Assembly (NCBI GenBank): GCA_004020315.1
Contig: SAQG01000011.1
Location: forward strand, 64,868 to 128,867
Source: Mesorhizobium sp.
GTDB taxonomy: Bacteria; Pseudomonadota; Alphaproteobacteria; Rhizobiales; Rhizobiaceae
Direction of reading: 5' to 3'
DNA: 64,000 bases
Part shown: in pieces, positions 1 through 8,581 of the stretch
How the letters are laid out: each line of letters begins with the position of its first letter
Position numbering within the stretch: position 1 is the stretch's first letter
Notes under the pieces: generated by a model
Told to the model about the DNA's origin: nothing
The model's input: the letters and a program-made list of their open reading frames with translations, nothing else
Database searches by the model: none
Translations under genes and position numbers: made by a program

Positions 1-417
1 GAGCAGACTGCAACCGAGACGGCACAGGCTCTGGCGCGAGAACGCGCTGCAGCAGTCTCGACCCATGAGGATCTCGATAAAGCTCGCCTCGAGCGTGACG
101 CCGCCCGAGCACTTTTGGTAGGGGTCGCCAGGCTGAAGGAGGCTCTGGACAAGCAACGTGAAGCCACAGTTTCTCTTGGCCGCGACCTGGCCGCGGCGCG
201 CGCGGACAATGACAGGCTCAGGGCTGAGCGTCGCAGCGCGCAGATTGAGCGGCCGCTGAAGCCGCGCTCTGGCCGCGCAGCAGCCGCTACCGGCCGGGTG
301 AAGGCTGTCAGCCAGAAGACTGCACGGAGCAAGGTTCGCAACCCGTCGCGGATTACCCAGGTGCGTTCTCTCACGCTTCCCTATTCCCTCCGGCCAAGAC
401 GCGCGACATTGGAGTGA
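1..417 (+). CDS. C-terminal part of a coiled-coil protein (5' end outside window)
   Basis: The frame is open from base 1 to the TGA at 415-417, so the start lies upstream of the window. The visible 138 residues are almost entirely alpha-helical in composition: Ala, Glu, Arg, Leu and Gln with heptad-like spacing through about residue 75, as in coiled-coil filament or chromosome-associated proteins. A basic, Ala/Arg/Lys-rich tail follows that could bind nucleic acid or the envelope. No enzyme motif or membrane segment is visible. I do not recognise the family. An internal TTG at 115 is an unlikely start because the coiled coil continues upstream in the same frame. Confidence 0.6.
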   Translation, partial: EQTATETAQALARERAAAVSTHEDLDKARLERDAARALLVGVARLKEALDKQREATVSLGRDLAAARADNDRLRAERRSAQIERPLKPRSGRAAAATGRVKAVSQKTARSKVRNPSRITQVRSLTLPYSLRPRRATLE

Positions 418-585
418 TTTCCAAAACGACTGCGCGGTCCTCCTATCGAAGGTCCCTTTGGGAGGCATTGCCTCGCACCCTCTCACGACGCCGCGGCCAC
501 TTCGGGCAAACAAGGAGTTATGCCAGGATGAATCACCCGTTCGAATTCATCCTGCTCTCGTCGGCGAGGGAGTCTGCGCGATGCG

Positions 586-1248
586 CTATGTCAGCCCGAT
601 CACGCCGCCAGTCGCGTTCAATTCGCATTTGATCGGCGCCTGCCGCGTCTCCACCTTGCCTTGCCGGACATAGTCGATGCTGACCTCAACGGGAGCCGAG
701 ATCGTATCCGGGCTCAACCGACGTATGGAACCTGCGCTGCTGACGCGCACGCTGGTCGCGCCAAACGGGGCGGCGGCCGACTCGATTGCATCATGGCAGG
801 CGCGAACGACTTCATCCGGGACGCCCGGCAGCGCCTTGATTGGACTGACCGTCGATGGACTGTTGCTGGCGCTGGGAGGCTGGAGGTTGGCCGGGAGGTC
901 GAGCGACCGGCCGGCCTCTACGGACGGGACGACACTGGCGGCAGTTGCCGTCATTGCCGCCGTTGCAGTGGTGCTGGTCCCATCGTCGTCCACCGGTGAA
1001 CTACTGCTGGAGCCGCTGGGAACGCCGCCAGGTCCTTTGTGCGCGCCGCCTTTGCGGCCTTCACCGTGATGGCTACCAGCGCTCTTGCCTCCGCCACCGT
1101 GGCTGCCAGCGCTATTGCCTCCGCCACCATGGTTGCCACCGCTATTGCCTCCGCCGCGCTCGCCGCCGGCAGCAGCTCCTGCGCAAGCTACCGCGATCGA
1201 GCAAACGAATGCGAAACATGCCCAGCTGGATTCAGGGGATTGACGCAC
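586..1248 (-). CDS. secreted Gly/Ser/His-rich hypothetical protein
   Basis: About 220 residues. I chose the GTG at 1248 because GGAGGTGG sits just upstream with good spacing; the in-frame ATG at 1260 overlaps that ribosome-binding site and would add four residues. The N-terminus has a hydrophobic stretch (CFAFVCSIAVACAGAAAGG) typical of a signal peptide. Next comes a low-complexity block of Gly, Asn, Ser and His built from near-repeats of the form GGGGNSAGSHG, then a Ser/Thr/Ala-rich linker. The C-terminal ~110 residues look folded, with two Cys residues (ACHDAIES and PIKCEL) that may form a disulfide. I infer a periplasmic or surface protein; the His-rich block could bind metal. Function unknown. 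Confidence 0.6.
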   Translation of the reverse strand: MRQSPESSWACFAFVCSIAVACAGAAAGGERGGGNSGGNHGGGGNSAGSHGGGGKSAGSHHGEGRKGGAHKGPGGVPSGSSSSSPVDDDGTSTTATAAMTATAASVVPSVEAGRSLDLPANLQPPSASNSPSTVSPIKALPGVPDEVVRACHDAIESAAAPFGATSVRVSSAGSIRRLSPDTISAPVEVSIDYVRQGKVETRQAPIKCELNATGGVIGLT

Positions 1249-1457
1249 GACCACCTCCATAAAGTGCGTCGGTCGAACCGTCTTTCCGCGGCGTGCAGTC
1301 AGGACGGCGCGACCGCCGCTGCCCCCGGGCAAACTCGCGACTAAGACGCCCGCGGAGGTAAACTAGGGGATGAATCCGGTGTATCAAGGACGCGGGTACG
1401 CGTTAGCGGCCTCGCATCTGGCACGAATTGACTGGACGGTCATGGTCAGGACCGGTC

Positions 1458-3065
1458 TTAGGGATTGCCTCTCGATGACCATTCACCATCAAGAAGCCAG
1501 GTGTCAGCGAACCCGGTAGTCCCGGCATCCACGTCGCACGATGCGATCACCGTGGTACGCGTGGCTCTCGCGCGCGCAAGAACAGCGGCAACCAAATCCC
1601 GATCCTTGCAAACATCGATATCGTCGATCAGAAGCACGGCTGCTGCTCGGGCCAGCGCTCGCGCTGCCCGGATCCGGGCAGCCAGCATGGGATTGACGCT
1701 GTGAGGCGGCTCCAGTCGCCCCTGACCACATTCCGAAGCCCCATCGACCGCCAGGCCGCACAGCGACGCAATGGCGACTATTTCTTCCTGAGGTGTTGCT
1801 GAGGGCGCGCCGATCGCGATGTTCTCGGCCATCGTTGCGCGTATCAGCGGGATCGCTGGAGACAAGAGGGTGATCGCACGGCGCCAGTCGCGTCGCGAGA
1901 TCTTGTCGAGAGGAATGTCGTCAAGGAAAATCGCAAGATCGTTATTTTCCTCGAACCCGGCGACACTGGCAAGCAGGGCGCTGCGTGTTTCCGGTGTATC
2001 GCCGCGAAGTAGAATCATGGCGCCGGGCGCTGCCTCCAGAACACGTGACGGCTTGCCGTTCGAGCAACGAAGTTCGACGCGCAGCCACCGGCCCGCCGCC
2101 GATCGCGGCAGAGGGATCGGATCCTCAGGATCCGGAAGGACCGGCATTGCGAGGATGGAGCCAATCCGGCGACGTGACTCGACATAGGCCAGCCGATAGT
2201 CGGCGGCGCGAGCGAGGTCGGAAAGTTGTGCAACCGTCAGGCCGGCAAGGAGCAGGAGAGTGCTAAACTCGCCGGCAGGCATTACCGGACCGCTCGGAGC
2301 CGCATAGGCCGCAAGGATCGCTATGATCACCGGTATGACGAAATCGCTGGATGCACGGGCGGCACCCGACCACCCGGCCCGGCGAACGAGCCTCTCGTTG
2401 AGAGCCTCCGACATCCGGTCGATCTTGCGCGCGGCCGGTCCGCTTCTTCCGAAATGGGCAAATGTGGCTCGGGCGAGGACGACATCTCCGAGACGGCCGG
2501 CAAGGCGTCCCCGCCGACGGCGGCTTTCGCGAACGGCACGATGCAGGAACGGCAGGGCGACAAGGGTGACTGCGAACCAGACAAGAACGCCAGCAAGCAG
2601 GAACGGCGCAACGCCGGGCGCAAGCCAAAAAGCGCCAAGCACGATGAGGACAGAGGAGGGACCGGCGACAAAGAGCGAGGCGACGCCGTCCGCCAGCCAC
2701 GACCTGATGGCGGAAAGGTCTGTGATCAGCCGAGTCATGACTAGGCCGAGTCGGGTCCGGCCGGCCGTCGCCGGTAGTGTGAAGAGTTGCTCGACCAGCA
2801 GCCCGCGGACCTCGCGCACATAGCCCAGCGCAAAAGCGGCCCCTTGTCGGCGCTGCATCACCCTGAGTGAGAACAGGGTAGCGCCGAGCGAAAGGCTGGC
2901 AGCACCGATCAGCCAGCCCTGACCGAGCGCCGGCCGCTCCCCGGAAACCGCCGCACCGACAATGGCCACAAGAGCGAGCGACGTGGCGGCCTGGGCAAAG
3001 CCGATGGCTATGAGAACCGCCAAAGCGCTCATTCGTGCGCGGGTCAGGATCCCTGGAAGGCGCAT
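1458..3065 (-). CDS. ABC-exporter-like protein with a degenerate nucleotide-binding domain
   Basis: 535 residues, start at 3065 behind GGAGGTGCGCA. The N-terminal ~300 residues have the alternating hydrophobic segments of a type I ABC exporter membrane domain (segments near residues 13-40, 52-68, 128-148, 152-175, 243-285). The C-terminal ~230 residues follow the order of an ABC ATPase but lack its catalytic residues. The Walker A position near 354-362 reads RGDTPETRS without the GxxGxGK core. The LSGGQ-type signature is missing, the Walker B region is LLIDDID without the usual Glu, and the H-loop His is not seen. The start overlaps the end of the P-loop NTPase gene by 22 bp, so the two are translationally coupled. 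It resembles CydCD- or lipid-exporter-type half transporters in layout; substrate unknown. Confidence 0.75.
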   Translation of the reverse strand: MRLPGILTRARMSALAVLIAIGFAQAATSLALVAIVGAAVSGERPALGQGWLIGAASLSLGATLFSLRVMQRRQGAAFALGYVREVRGLLVEQLFTLPATAGRTRLGLVMTRLITDLSAIRSWLADGVASLFVAGPSSVLIVLGAFWLAPGVAPFLLAGVLVWFAVTLVALPFLHRAVRESRRRRGRLAGRLGDVVLARATFAHFGRSGPAARKIDRMSEALNERLVRRAGWSGAARASSDFVIPVIIAILAAYAAPSGPVMPAGEFSTLLLLAGLTVAQLSDLARAADYRLAYVESRRRIGSILAMPVLPDPEDPIPLPRSAAGRWLRVELRCSNGKPSRVLEAAPGAMILLRGDTPETRSALLASVAGFEENNDLAIFLDDIPLDKISRRDWRRAITLLSPAIPLIRATMAENIAIGAPSATPQEEIVAIASLCGLAVDGASECGQGRLEPPHSVNPMLAARIRAARALARAAAVLLIDDIDVCKDRDLVAAVLARARATRTTVIASCDVDAGTTGFADTWLLDGEWSSRGNP

Positions 3066-4126
3066 TGCGCACCTCCAGCGATCACCATCAAGCGCGGATT
3101 CAGAATTCCGGAGACTATGCTCGCCGCGGTCGCCGGATCGGTGAGTTCCTCGACGCCATAGACAGGGGCATTGGCGGCGCCTGCTTCTCGGCGTGCCAGC
3201 GGCGAGCACGTCAGAAGCCCGCTGAGCCCGAGCACGTCGTATCCAAGCTCGCGCAGCCTTTCGCAGCCTGCCACCGCCCCCATCGCATCTCCTGCGGCAA
3301 ACAGCACGCCGCGGGTCAGCTCCCGGAATTTCGGGGACTTTGCGAGCGCGGCTGTCTCGGGCTGGAACAGCCCATCTGCGACCTCCAGAACCGCGATTTC
3401 CGCCCCGCTGGCGGCAAGAGAATGCAGCAAATGCTGCGCGCCCTCCACGAGGGCATCGATCGGAGCAAGATAGGTCGTAGCAAAGCCGGCGTCGGTGAAA
3501 TCAAGGGCAGCGCATGCTCCGGCATCCATCATGGACCAGAGGTCATTGCCGGCGCCGGTTCCGGTCACCTTTGCCGCACCAACCGCGAAACCTGCCCTGG
3601 CGAGTCCGCGCACGAGGCTTGCAGCTGTCGTCGTCTTGCCGGAATTCATCGACGTTCCGTAGATAACGATTGCCGGCGGTGTGAGCCGCGCCGGCTGCGG
3701 CGCGACTGCAAAGTCAGCAACGTTCAGAACGCGGCCGCATGAGTCGGTGACGAGGCCGAGCGGCACGATCGCGGTCGGAGACATGGTCTTGTCGTGCCAT
3801 GCCGTCGCCCGCGAAGCCACTCCGCCTGCCGCCACCATATGGCACGGCCCGAGATCTCGCGGCACGATCGCCTCGAACTGATCGGGAGCGTAGCGGTTAC
3901 CGTAGGCCAGGACGATTTCGTCCGTTGCGGCAAGTGCCGCCTTGCGTCCCGAGGGCAGTTCGACTGACTTGTGGTGACCGAGCGCCTCGATCCGCGCGAG
4001 CACCAGGTCCCCTGCCTTCGGTTCGGCGGGAGGCGATAGCAACATCCGCATGCGCTCGGCGGGAATACGGCGGGTCGTGAAAGCCCGCTTGGCCTTGGCG
4101 ATGCGTTCGCAGTCAAGAATTTCCAT
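3044..4126 (-). CDS. P-loop NTPase (DUF1611/BioD-like fold), partner of degenerate ABC protein
   Basis: 360 residues. Start at 4126 with GAGGAGACC upstream; longer in-frame extensions have no coding character. Residues 1-150 form an N-terminal domain with several conserved-looking Gly, His and Asp residues. A Rossmann-like P-loop domain follows, with Walker A GTSMNSGKTT at about 157-166 and a later beta-strand/acidic motif AVLEVADGLF that fits a Walker B position. The arrangement resembles the DUF1611 and dethiobiotin-synthetase/MobB group. It is first in a two-gene unit with the ABC-like gene at 1458-3065, overlapping it by 22 bp. Because that partner has no working Walker A, this protein may supply NTP binding for a joint function. 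The reaction is unknown. Confidence 0.7.
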   Translation of the reverse strand: MEILDCERIAKAKRAFTTRRIPAERMRMLLSPPAEPKAGDLVLARIEALGHHKSVELPSGRKAALAATDEIVLAYGNRYAPDQFEAIVPRDLGPCHMVAAGGVASRATAWHDKTMSPTAIVPLGLVTDSCGRVLNVADFAVAPQPARLTPPAIVIYGTSMNSGKTTTAASLVRGLARAGFAVGAAKVTGTGAGNDLWSMMDAGACAALDFTDAGFATTYLAPIDALVEGAQHLLHSLAASGAEIAVLEVADGLFQPETAALAKSPKFRELTRGVLFAAGDAMGAVAGCERLRELGYDVLGLSGLLTCSPLARREAGAANAPVYGVEELTDPATAASIVSGILNPRLMVIAGGAQCAFQGS

Positions 4127-4353
4127 TGTGGTCTCCTCAGTAGGCGCCCGAGAGGCGCGATGCGGGAGGGAGAACGTGGACGAACCAGGATTATTCTCGG
4201 CGAAGTTGCAATTTTTCAGAAGGCTCAGCCGGCCGGGTGTCGCCGACGAATGTCTTTGGAGGGGTCGAAAACGGTATTCCGTTTTGGGACCAGCGTCAGG
4301 TTGACCACTAGCGCCATGACGTGCCGCCGTCCGGCATCGCAAGCTGGATAAGA

Positions 4354-5091
4354 TCACGCTTCGTGCAGCGTGACCCGGTCGCCTAGCCTGACCTTGCCTG
4401 GCTGCACGACCTGGCAGAGCACGCCGAAGCCGCCTTGGCCATGGCGCGCTATGGTTTTGAGCACTGCCGGTTCGAAGGCGAGATCGCCTTGCGCCAGCGC
4501 CGTGAAGGTGCAGCGCGCGCACGATTCCGAAATCACGATCCGCGCGTCGCCGATCGAAAGCACTTTTCCGATGATCTGCTGCTCGACGAAACCGTCCCAC
4601 GAAGCGTCGGTCTCGATCACGATGTTGGGCCGGAATCGCCTGGAATCCACCTGCGAAGGATCTGGAAGCAGGCCGGCAAGTCTGTTCATCGAGGCTGACG
4701 TGACGATGTGGATGTCGGCGCGCTGATAGCGTGGCGCGACATGGTCCTGAGCTTCCGAGCCGAAGGGGACGTGTGGGTGCAGCGCCGCCGGGAAACCGAG
4801 GAACGCCGAAACCAGCTCGCCTGCGAGGCTGGAGCCGGCATCGATCCAGGAGTCATCGTCGAATCCGATTTCCGGCCGGTCGCCCTTCAGCCTTGCAAGA
4901 AGGTTCGGCAGCGGCCGCCAATGTTTTCGCTTTTCCGGCGCGGCAACAATTCCGTCGCGCCGGTCGACGATGCCCCAGATCCGGTCGCCCGGTATTCCGC
5001 CTTCCGCAAGCTGCGTCCCATGCAGCCGTTCGCCGCCCATCGAACTGACGGGATATCGCCAGATCTCCTTGATATGGCCGAACGGTGTCAT
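4354..5091 (-). CDS. MOSC domain-containing protein
   Basis: 245 residues. The start at 5091 begins with MTPFGHIKEIWRYPVSSM, the usual opening of MOSC-beta-barrel proteins (YcbX/mARC type). A conserved ESCARCTF motif near residue 192 carries the Cys expected to bind sulfur or molybdenum cofactor in this family. MOSC proteins are sulfur carriers or molybdoenzyme reductase components; no ferredoxin domain is present here, so this is the short form. The gene begins 25 bp after the stop of the dual ATP-binding protein and is probably last in the transporter operon, though no clear ribosome-binding site precedes it. What links it to dipeptide-type uptake is not evident from the sequence. Confidence 0.85.
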   Translation of the reverse strand: MTPFGHIKEIWRYPVSSMGGERLHGTQLAEGGIPGDRIWGIVDRRDGIVAAPEKRKHWRPLPNLLARLKGDRPEIGFDDDSWIDAGSSLAGELVSAFLGFPAALHPHVPFGSEAQDHVAPRYQRADIHIVTSASMNRLAGLLPDPSQVDSRRFRPNIVIETDASWDGFVEQQIIGKVLSIGDARIVISESCARCTFTALAQGDLAFEPAVLKTIARHGQGGFGVLCQVVQPGKVRLGDRVTLHEA

Positions 5092-5116
5092 GAGGCGCAG
5101 GCGAGCCGTGTTGCGG

Positions 5117-6778
5117 TCATTGCGCCACTGCCTTGCGTGCGCCCGCGCCGTCGGCAAAACGGCGATCGATCAGCATCGCCGCATCGAGAAGGGCGCGCGT
5201 ATAGGCGTGGCGGGGCCGGTCGAAGACGTCGTCGCGGTCGCCGATCTCGACGATCTTTCCGTCCTGCATGACGGCGACCCGGTCGGCGACCTGCTCCACC
5301 GCGCCGAGATCATGCGAGACGAACAGGCAGGCGAAACCGTAGCGTTCCTGCAACGACCGGATCAGAAGCAGGATCTGTTTCTGCACCGTCATGTCCAGCG
5401 CCGAAACCGGCTCGTCGGCGACGACGAAGCCCGGTCGCCTGACGATCGCCCGCGCGATCGCGACGCGCTGGCGTTGCCCGCCCGACAACTGATGCGGGAA
5501 ACGCTCGAGAAGGTCGCGCGTCAGCCCCACTTCCTCGATGACCTCATCCATGCGCGCGGTCCGTCGCTTGCGGTCCAATTCGGTGTCGAGCTTCAACGGC
5601 TCGGTGACGATCTCGGCAATGGACTGGCGAGGGTCGAGCGAGGAATAGGGATCCTGGAAGACGATCTGCATGTCGCGACGCTGCGCACGCGCGTCAGCCG
5701 ATCGTCCATTCGCGATCGCCTTGCCAAGAAACGAGATCGTTCCGCTGGACGGCCTGACGAGGCCGACAATGGCGCGTCCGAGCGTCGTCTTGCCGGAGCC
5801 CGATGCTCCGACCAGCGCCAGGGTTTCCCCGCGCCGGATGGTCAGGTCGACGCCGTCGACGGCGCGCTTCGCTTCCGCGCGCGCAAACAGCCTGGGACGG
5901 CCCGGATAATCGATGACGACATTGCTGATCTCGACCAGAGGCGGACCGTTGACGGCTCTCCTCGATCCGCCGGCGCTGCGCTTGGGAAGCGCATCCACCA
6001 ACCCCCTGGTATAGTCATGCTGCGGTGCGTGCAGCACCTGGGTGCTGCTTCCCTGTTCGATCGCTTTGCCTTCGCACATCACCGTCACATTGTTCACATA
6101 GTGCGACACCATGCCGAGGTCGTGACTGATCAGCATGACGGCGGTTCCATTCTCCCGCGTCAGCTCGACCATCAGGTCGAGCACATCGCGCTGCACCAGC
6201 GTGTCGAGCGCCGTGGTCGGCTCGTCGGCGATCAGCAGGCGCGGTTTGAGCAGCATGACCGATGCCAGCATGATGCGTTGGCGCATGCCGCCCGAGAATT
6301 CGTGCGGATAGGAGGCCAGGCATTTGCTAGGGTCCTTGATCTGGATTCTCTCCAGCATCGCCAGCGAGCGGTCCTTTATCTCGGCGCGCGACATGGCGCG
6401 ATGCAGGCGAAGCCCTTCGGCCATCTGCTCGCCGATGGTAACGGCGGGATTGAGCGAGACCATCGGCTCCTGAAAAACCATGCCGATCTGCGCACCGCGT
6501 ATCTGGCGCAGCGCCTTTGGAGCAAGGCCGGTGAGTTCCTGTCCTTCGAAGCGGATGCTGCTGTCCGGCGTCGTGACCAACGGGGCAGGAAGCAAACCCA
6601 GGATCGAGCGGGCCGCCATCGTCTTGCCCGAACCGGATTCGCCGACCAGCGCCAGCATGTCGCCAGGGGCGAGATCGAAATTCAGTTCGTCGACGATCCG
6701 CTTTCCCGATGGTCCGACCGAGATCGACAGGTTGCGCGCTGAAAGCATCGTGTTGTTGTCGCCGGTCGGCACGAGCAT
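5117..6778 (-). CDS. dipeptide/oligopeptide ABC transporter, fused dual ATP-binding protein
   Basis: 553 residues, two complete ATP-binding domains in tandem. NBD1 has Walker A GESGSGKT, signature FSGGMRQR and Walker B LLIADEPTTALD. NBD2 has Walker A GASGSGKT, signature LSGGQRQR and Walker B FVVADEPVSALD. This DppD-DppF fusion is common in alphaproteobacterial peptide and opine importers. I prefer the ATG at 6778, 12 bp after the permease stop; an internal ATG at 6748 gives a start closer to the conserved domain but has no ribosome-binding site. It powers the two permeases encoded just upstream. Nothing in the protein reveals the substrate. Confidence 0.93.
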   Translation of the reverse strand: MLVPTGDNNTMLSARNLSISVGPSGKRIVDELNFDLAPGDMLALVGESGSGKTMAARSILGLLPAPLVTTPDSSIRFEGQELTGLAPKALRQIRGAQIGMVFQEPMVSLNPAVTIGEQMAEGLRLHRAMSRAEIKDRSLAMLERIQIKDPSKCLASYPHEFSGGMRQRIMLASVMLLKPRLLIADEPTTALDTLVQRDVLDLMVELTRENGTAVMLISHDLGMVSHYVNNVTVMCEGKAIEQGSSTQVLHAPQHDYTRGLVDALPKRSAGGSRRAVNGPPLVEISNVVIDYPGRPRLFARAEAKRAVDGVDLTIRRGETLALVGASGSGKTTLGRAIVGLVRPSSGTISFLGKAIANGRSADARAQRRDMQIVFQDPYSSLDPRQSIAEIVTEPLKLDTELDRKRRTARMDEVIEEVGLTRDLLERFPHQLSGGQRQRVAIARAIVRRPGFVVADEPVSALDMTVQKQILLLIRSLQERYGFACLFVSHDLGAVEQVADRVAVMQDGKIVEIGDRDDVFDRPRHAYTRALLDAAMLIDRRFADGAGARKAVAQ

Positions 6779-6789
6779 GTTTCCAGGAC

Positions 6790-7617
6790 CTACATTTTCG
6801 GGTCGAGCCAGTCGCGCACCGCGTCGCCCAGCATGTTTATGCCGAGCAGCGTGATCGAGATGCAGAGACCTGGCAGGATGATCAGATGCGGCGCCTGGCC
6901 GATATAGGGCCGCGCCGTCGACAGCATGTTGCCCCAGCTCGGCGCCGGAGGCGGGACGCCCAGTCCCAGAAAGCTCAGTGCGCTCTCCGACAGGATGATC
7001 CAGCCGAACATGGTGGTGGCGAGCACGATGATCGGGGCAACGCAGTTGGGCAGCACATGCCGCGCCATGGTGATGATCTCGCTGTTGCCCATCACGCGCG
7101 ACGCCTCGACATATTCCCGCTCGCGAATGGACATCACGGAGGCCCGCACGACGCGCACCACGATCGGCATATAGGCAAGGCCGAGCGCAAGGATGATGCC
7201 CTCCCGGCTGGCGCCGATCACCGCCATCAGGCCAAGCGCCAGGAGCAGACCCGGGAAGGCGAGGAAGGCGTCGTTGACCATCATGATGACGCGATCGACC
7301 CAGCCACGCAGGAAACCGGCGAGAACGCCGAGCGCGGTGCCGGTGATCAATGCGAAAATAACAGTCGCAAAAGCGATCCAGGCGCTGGTCCGCGCGCCGC
7401 TGGCGAGGCGGCTGAGCACGTCGCGTCCGAACTCGTCGGCGCCGAGCAGGTGCACAGGCGAGGGCCCGCTGAGGCGCGACGGCAGATCGAGCTTGAGCGG
7501 ATCGTAGGGCGCGATCCACGGGCCGAACACAGCCAGAAGGATCAATGCCCCGGTGACGGCGATCCCGAAGATTGCGTTGAATTTCAGACCGGGCCGGCCG
7601 AGTGCACGGGCGATCAT
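6790..7617 (-). CDS. dipeptide-type ABC transporter permease (DppC/OppC family)
   Basis: 275 residues, inner-membrane permease. It has the DppC-type N-terminal region (one membrane segment followed by PYDPLKLDLPSRLSGPS and HLLGADEFGRDVLSR), then five further hydrophobic segments and the cytoplasmic EAA loop (REYVEASRVMGNSEI). The C-terminal SFLGLGVPPPAPSWGNML motif is characteristic of the family. The start at 7617 overlaps the stop of the partner permease by four bases (ATGA), showing tight coupling. Together they form the translocation pore of the peptide-type importer. Confidence 0.93.
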   Translation of the reverse strand: MIARALGRPGLKFNAIFGIAVTGALILLAVFGPWIAPYDPLKLDLPSRLSGPSPVHLLGADEFGRDVLSRLASGARTSAWIAFATVIFALITGTALGVLAGFLRGWVDRVIMMVNDAFLAFPGLLLALGLMAVIGASREGIILALGLAYMPIVVRVVRASVMSIREREYVEASRVMGNSEIITMARHVLPNCVAPIIVLATTMFGWIILSESALSFLGLGVPPPAPSWGNMLSTARPYIGQAPHLIILPGLCISITLLGINMLGDAVRDWLDPKM

Positions 7618-8555
7618 GCGGCGACCCTCGGATCGAGCAGTGGATAGACCAGGTCGACGAGAAGGTTGACCACAACATAGATGAAGGCGATGAACAGCAT
7701 CGATCCCTGGATCACGGGATAGTCGCGGGCATAGATGGCGTCGACCAGCAGCCGGCCGAGGCCGGGAATGGTGAAGACGGTCTCGATGACGACGATGCTG
7801 GAAAGCAGGCTGCCGAGCACGTAGCCGATCAGAGTCAAGGTGGGCGCGAAGGCATTCTTGAAAGCGTGGCGCCACATCACCGCGCTTTCCGAAAGCCCCT
7901 TTGCCCGCGCATGGGTGATGTATTCCAGCCGCGCCACCTCGATCGTGCTGGCCCTGGCCATGCGCGCAATCGGGCCGGACTCGACGAGCACCAGGGTGAC
8001 CACGGGCAGGATCACATATAGAGCGGCTTGCGCGAAGTCGCGGCTGAAGGGCACGTAGCCGACGACCGGCAGCCAGCCGAGATAAAGGCCGAAGATCAGC
8101 ATCAGCATCAGCCCCAGCCAGAAACTGGGGATCGAGAGCAGGATGGTCGAGGTGGCGACGACGGCGATGTCGCGGAGACTGTCCTGCTTCCAGGCGGCCA
8201 GCATGCCGGCAGGCACGGCGATCGCCGAGGCGACAAGCACGGCGACAAAGACGATGGTCGAGGAGACGGCGAAACGGTCGAGGATCAGCGGCAGCACCTC
8301 TTGCCCGCTGCCGATCGAGCGTCCGAAATCGCCTGAAAGGACGTTGCCAGCCCAGATCAGATATTGCACCACCACGGGCTGGTCGAGCCCCATCTGATGC
8401 CGCATCGCATCGACCTGTCCGGGCTGCGCGAGGTCTCCCAGCATCAGCGTCGCGGGATCGCCGGGGACGAAGCGCATCATCACAAACACCGCTACCGAGA
8501 CCAGGATAAGGGTCGGTATGGCGCTGGCGATGCGGGTCAGGACAAAGCGGACCAT
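7614..8555 (-). CDS. dipeptide-type ABC transporter permease (DppB/OppB family)
   Basis: 313 residues. Start at 8555 preceded by AGGAGAAACG. The N-terminal membrane helix (LTRIASAIPTLILVSVAVFV) and the following FVPGDPATLMLGD motif are classic for DppB-type permeases, as is the EAA loop containing HAFKNAFAPTLTLIG and the C-terminal DPRVAA ending. Six membrane segments are expected. It lies between the C45 hydrolase gene (26 bp upstream) and the DppC-type permease (4-bp overlap). A periplasmic binding protein, normally first in such operons, is not present in this cluster. Confidence 0.93.
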   Translation of the reverse strand: MVRFVLTRIASAIPTLILVSVAVFVMMRFVPGDPATLMLGDLAQPGQVDAMRHQMGLDQPVVVQYLIWAGNVLSGDFGRSIGSGQEVLPLILDRFAVSSTIVFVAVLVASAIAVPAGMLAAWKQDSLRDIAVVATSTILLSIPSFWLGLMLMLIFGLYLGWLPVVGYVPFSRDFAQAALYVILPVVTLVLVESGPIARMARASTIEVARLEYITHARAKGLSESAVMWRHAFKNAFAPTLTLIGYVLGSLLSSIVVIETVFTIPGLGRLLVDAIYARDYPVIQGSMLFIAFIYVVVNLLVDLVYPLLDPRVAA

Positions 8556-8581
8556 CGTTTCTCCTGTGCTGATATCGAAAG

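Noticed and set aside
4970..6742. 590-codon open frame on the plus strand opposite the fused ATP-binding gene
   Set aside because: It is the mirror frame of a clear ABC ATPase gene in GC-rich DNA, and its translation has no domain.
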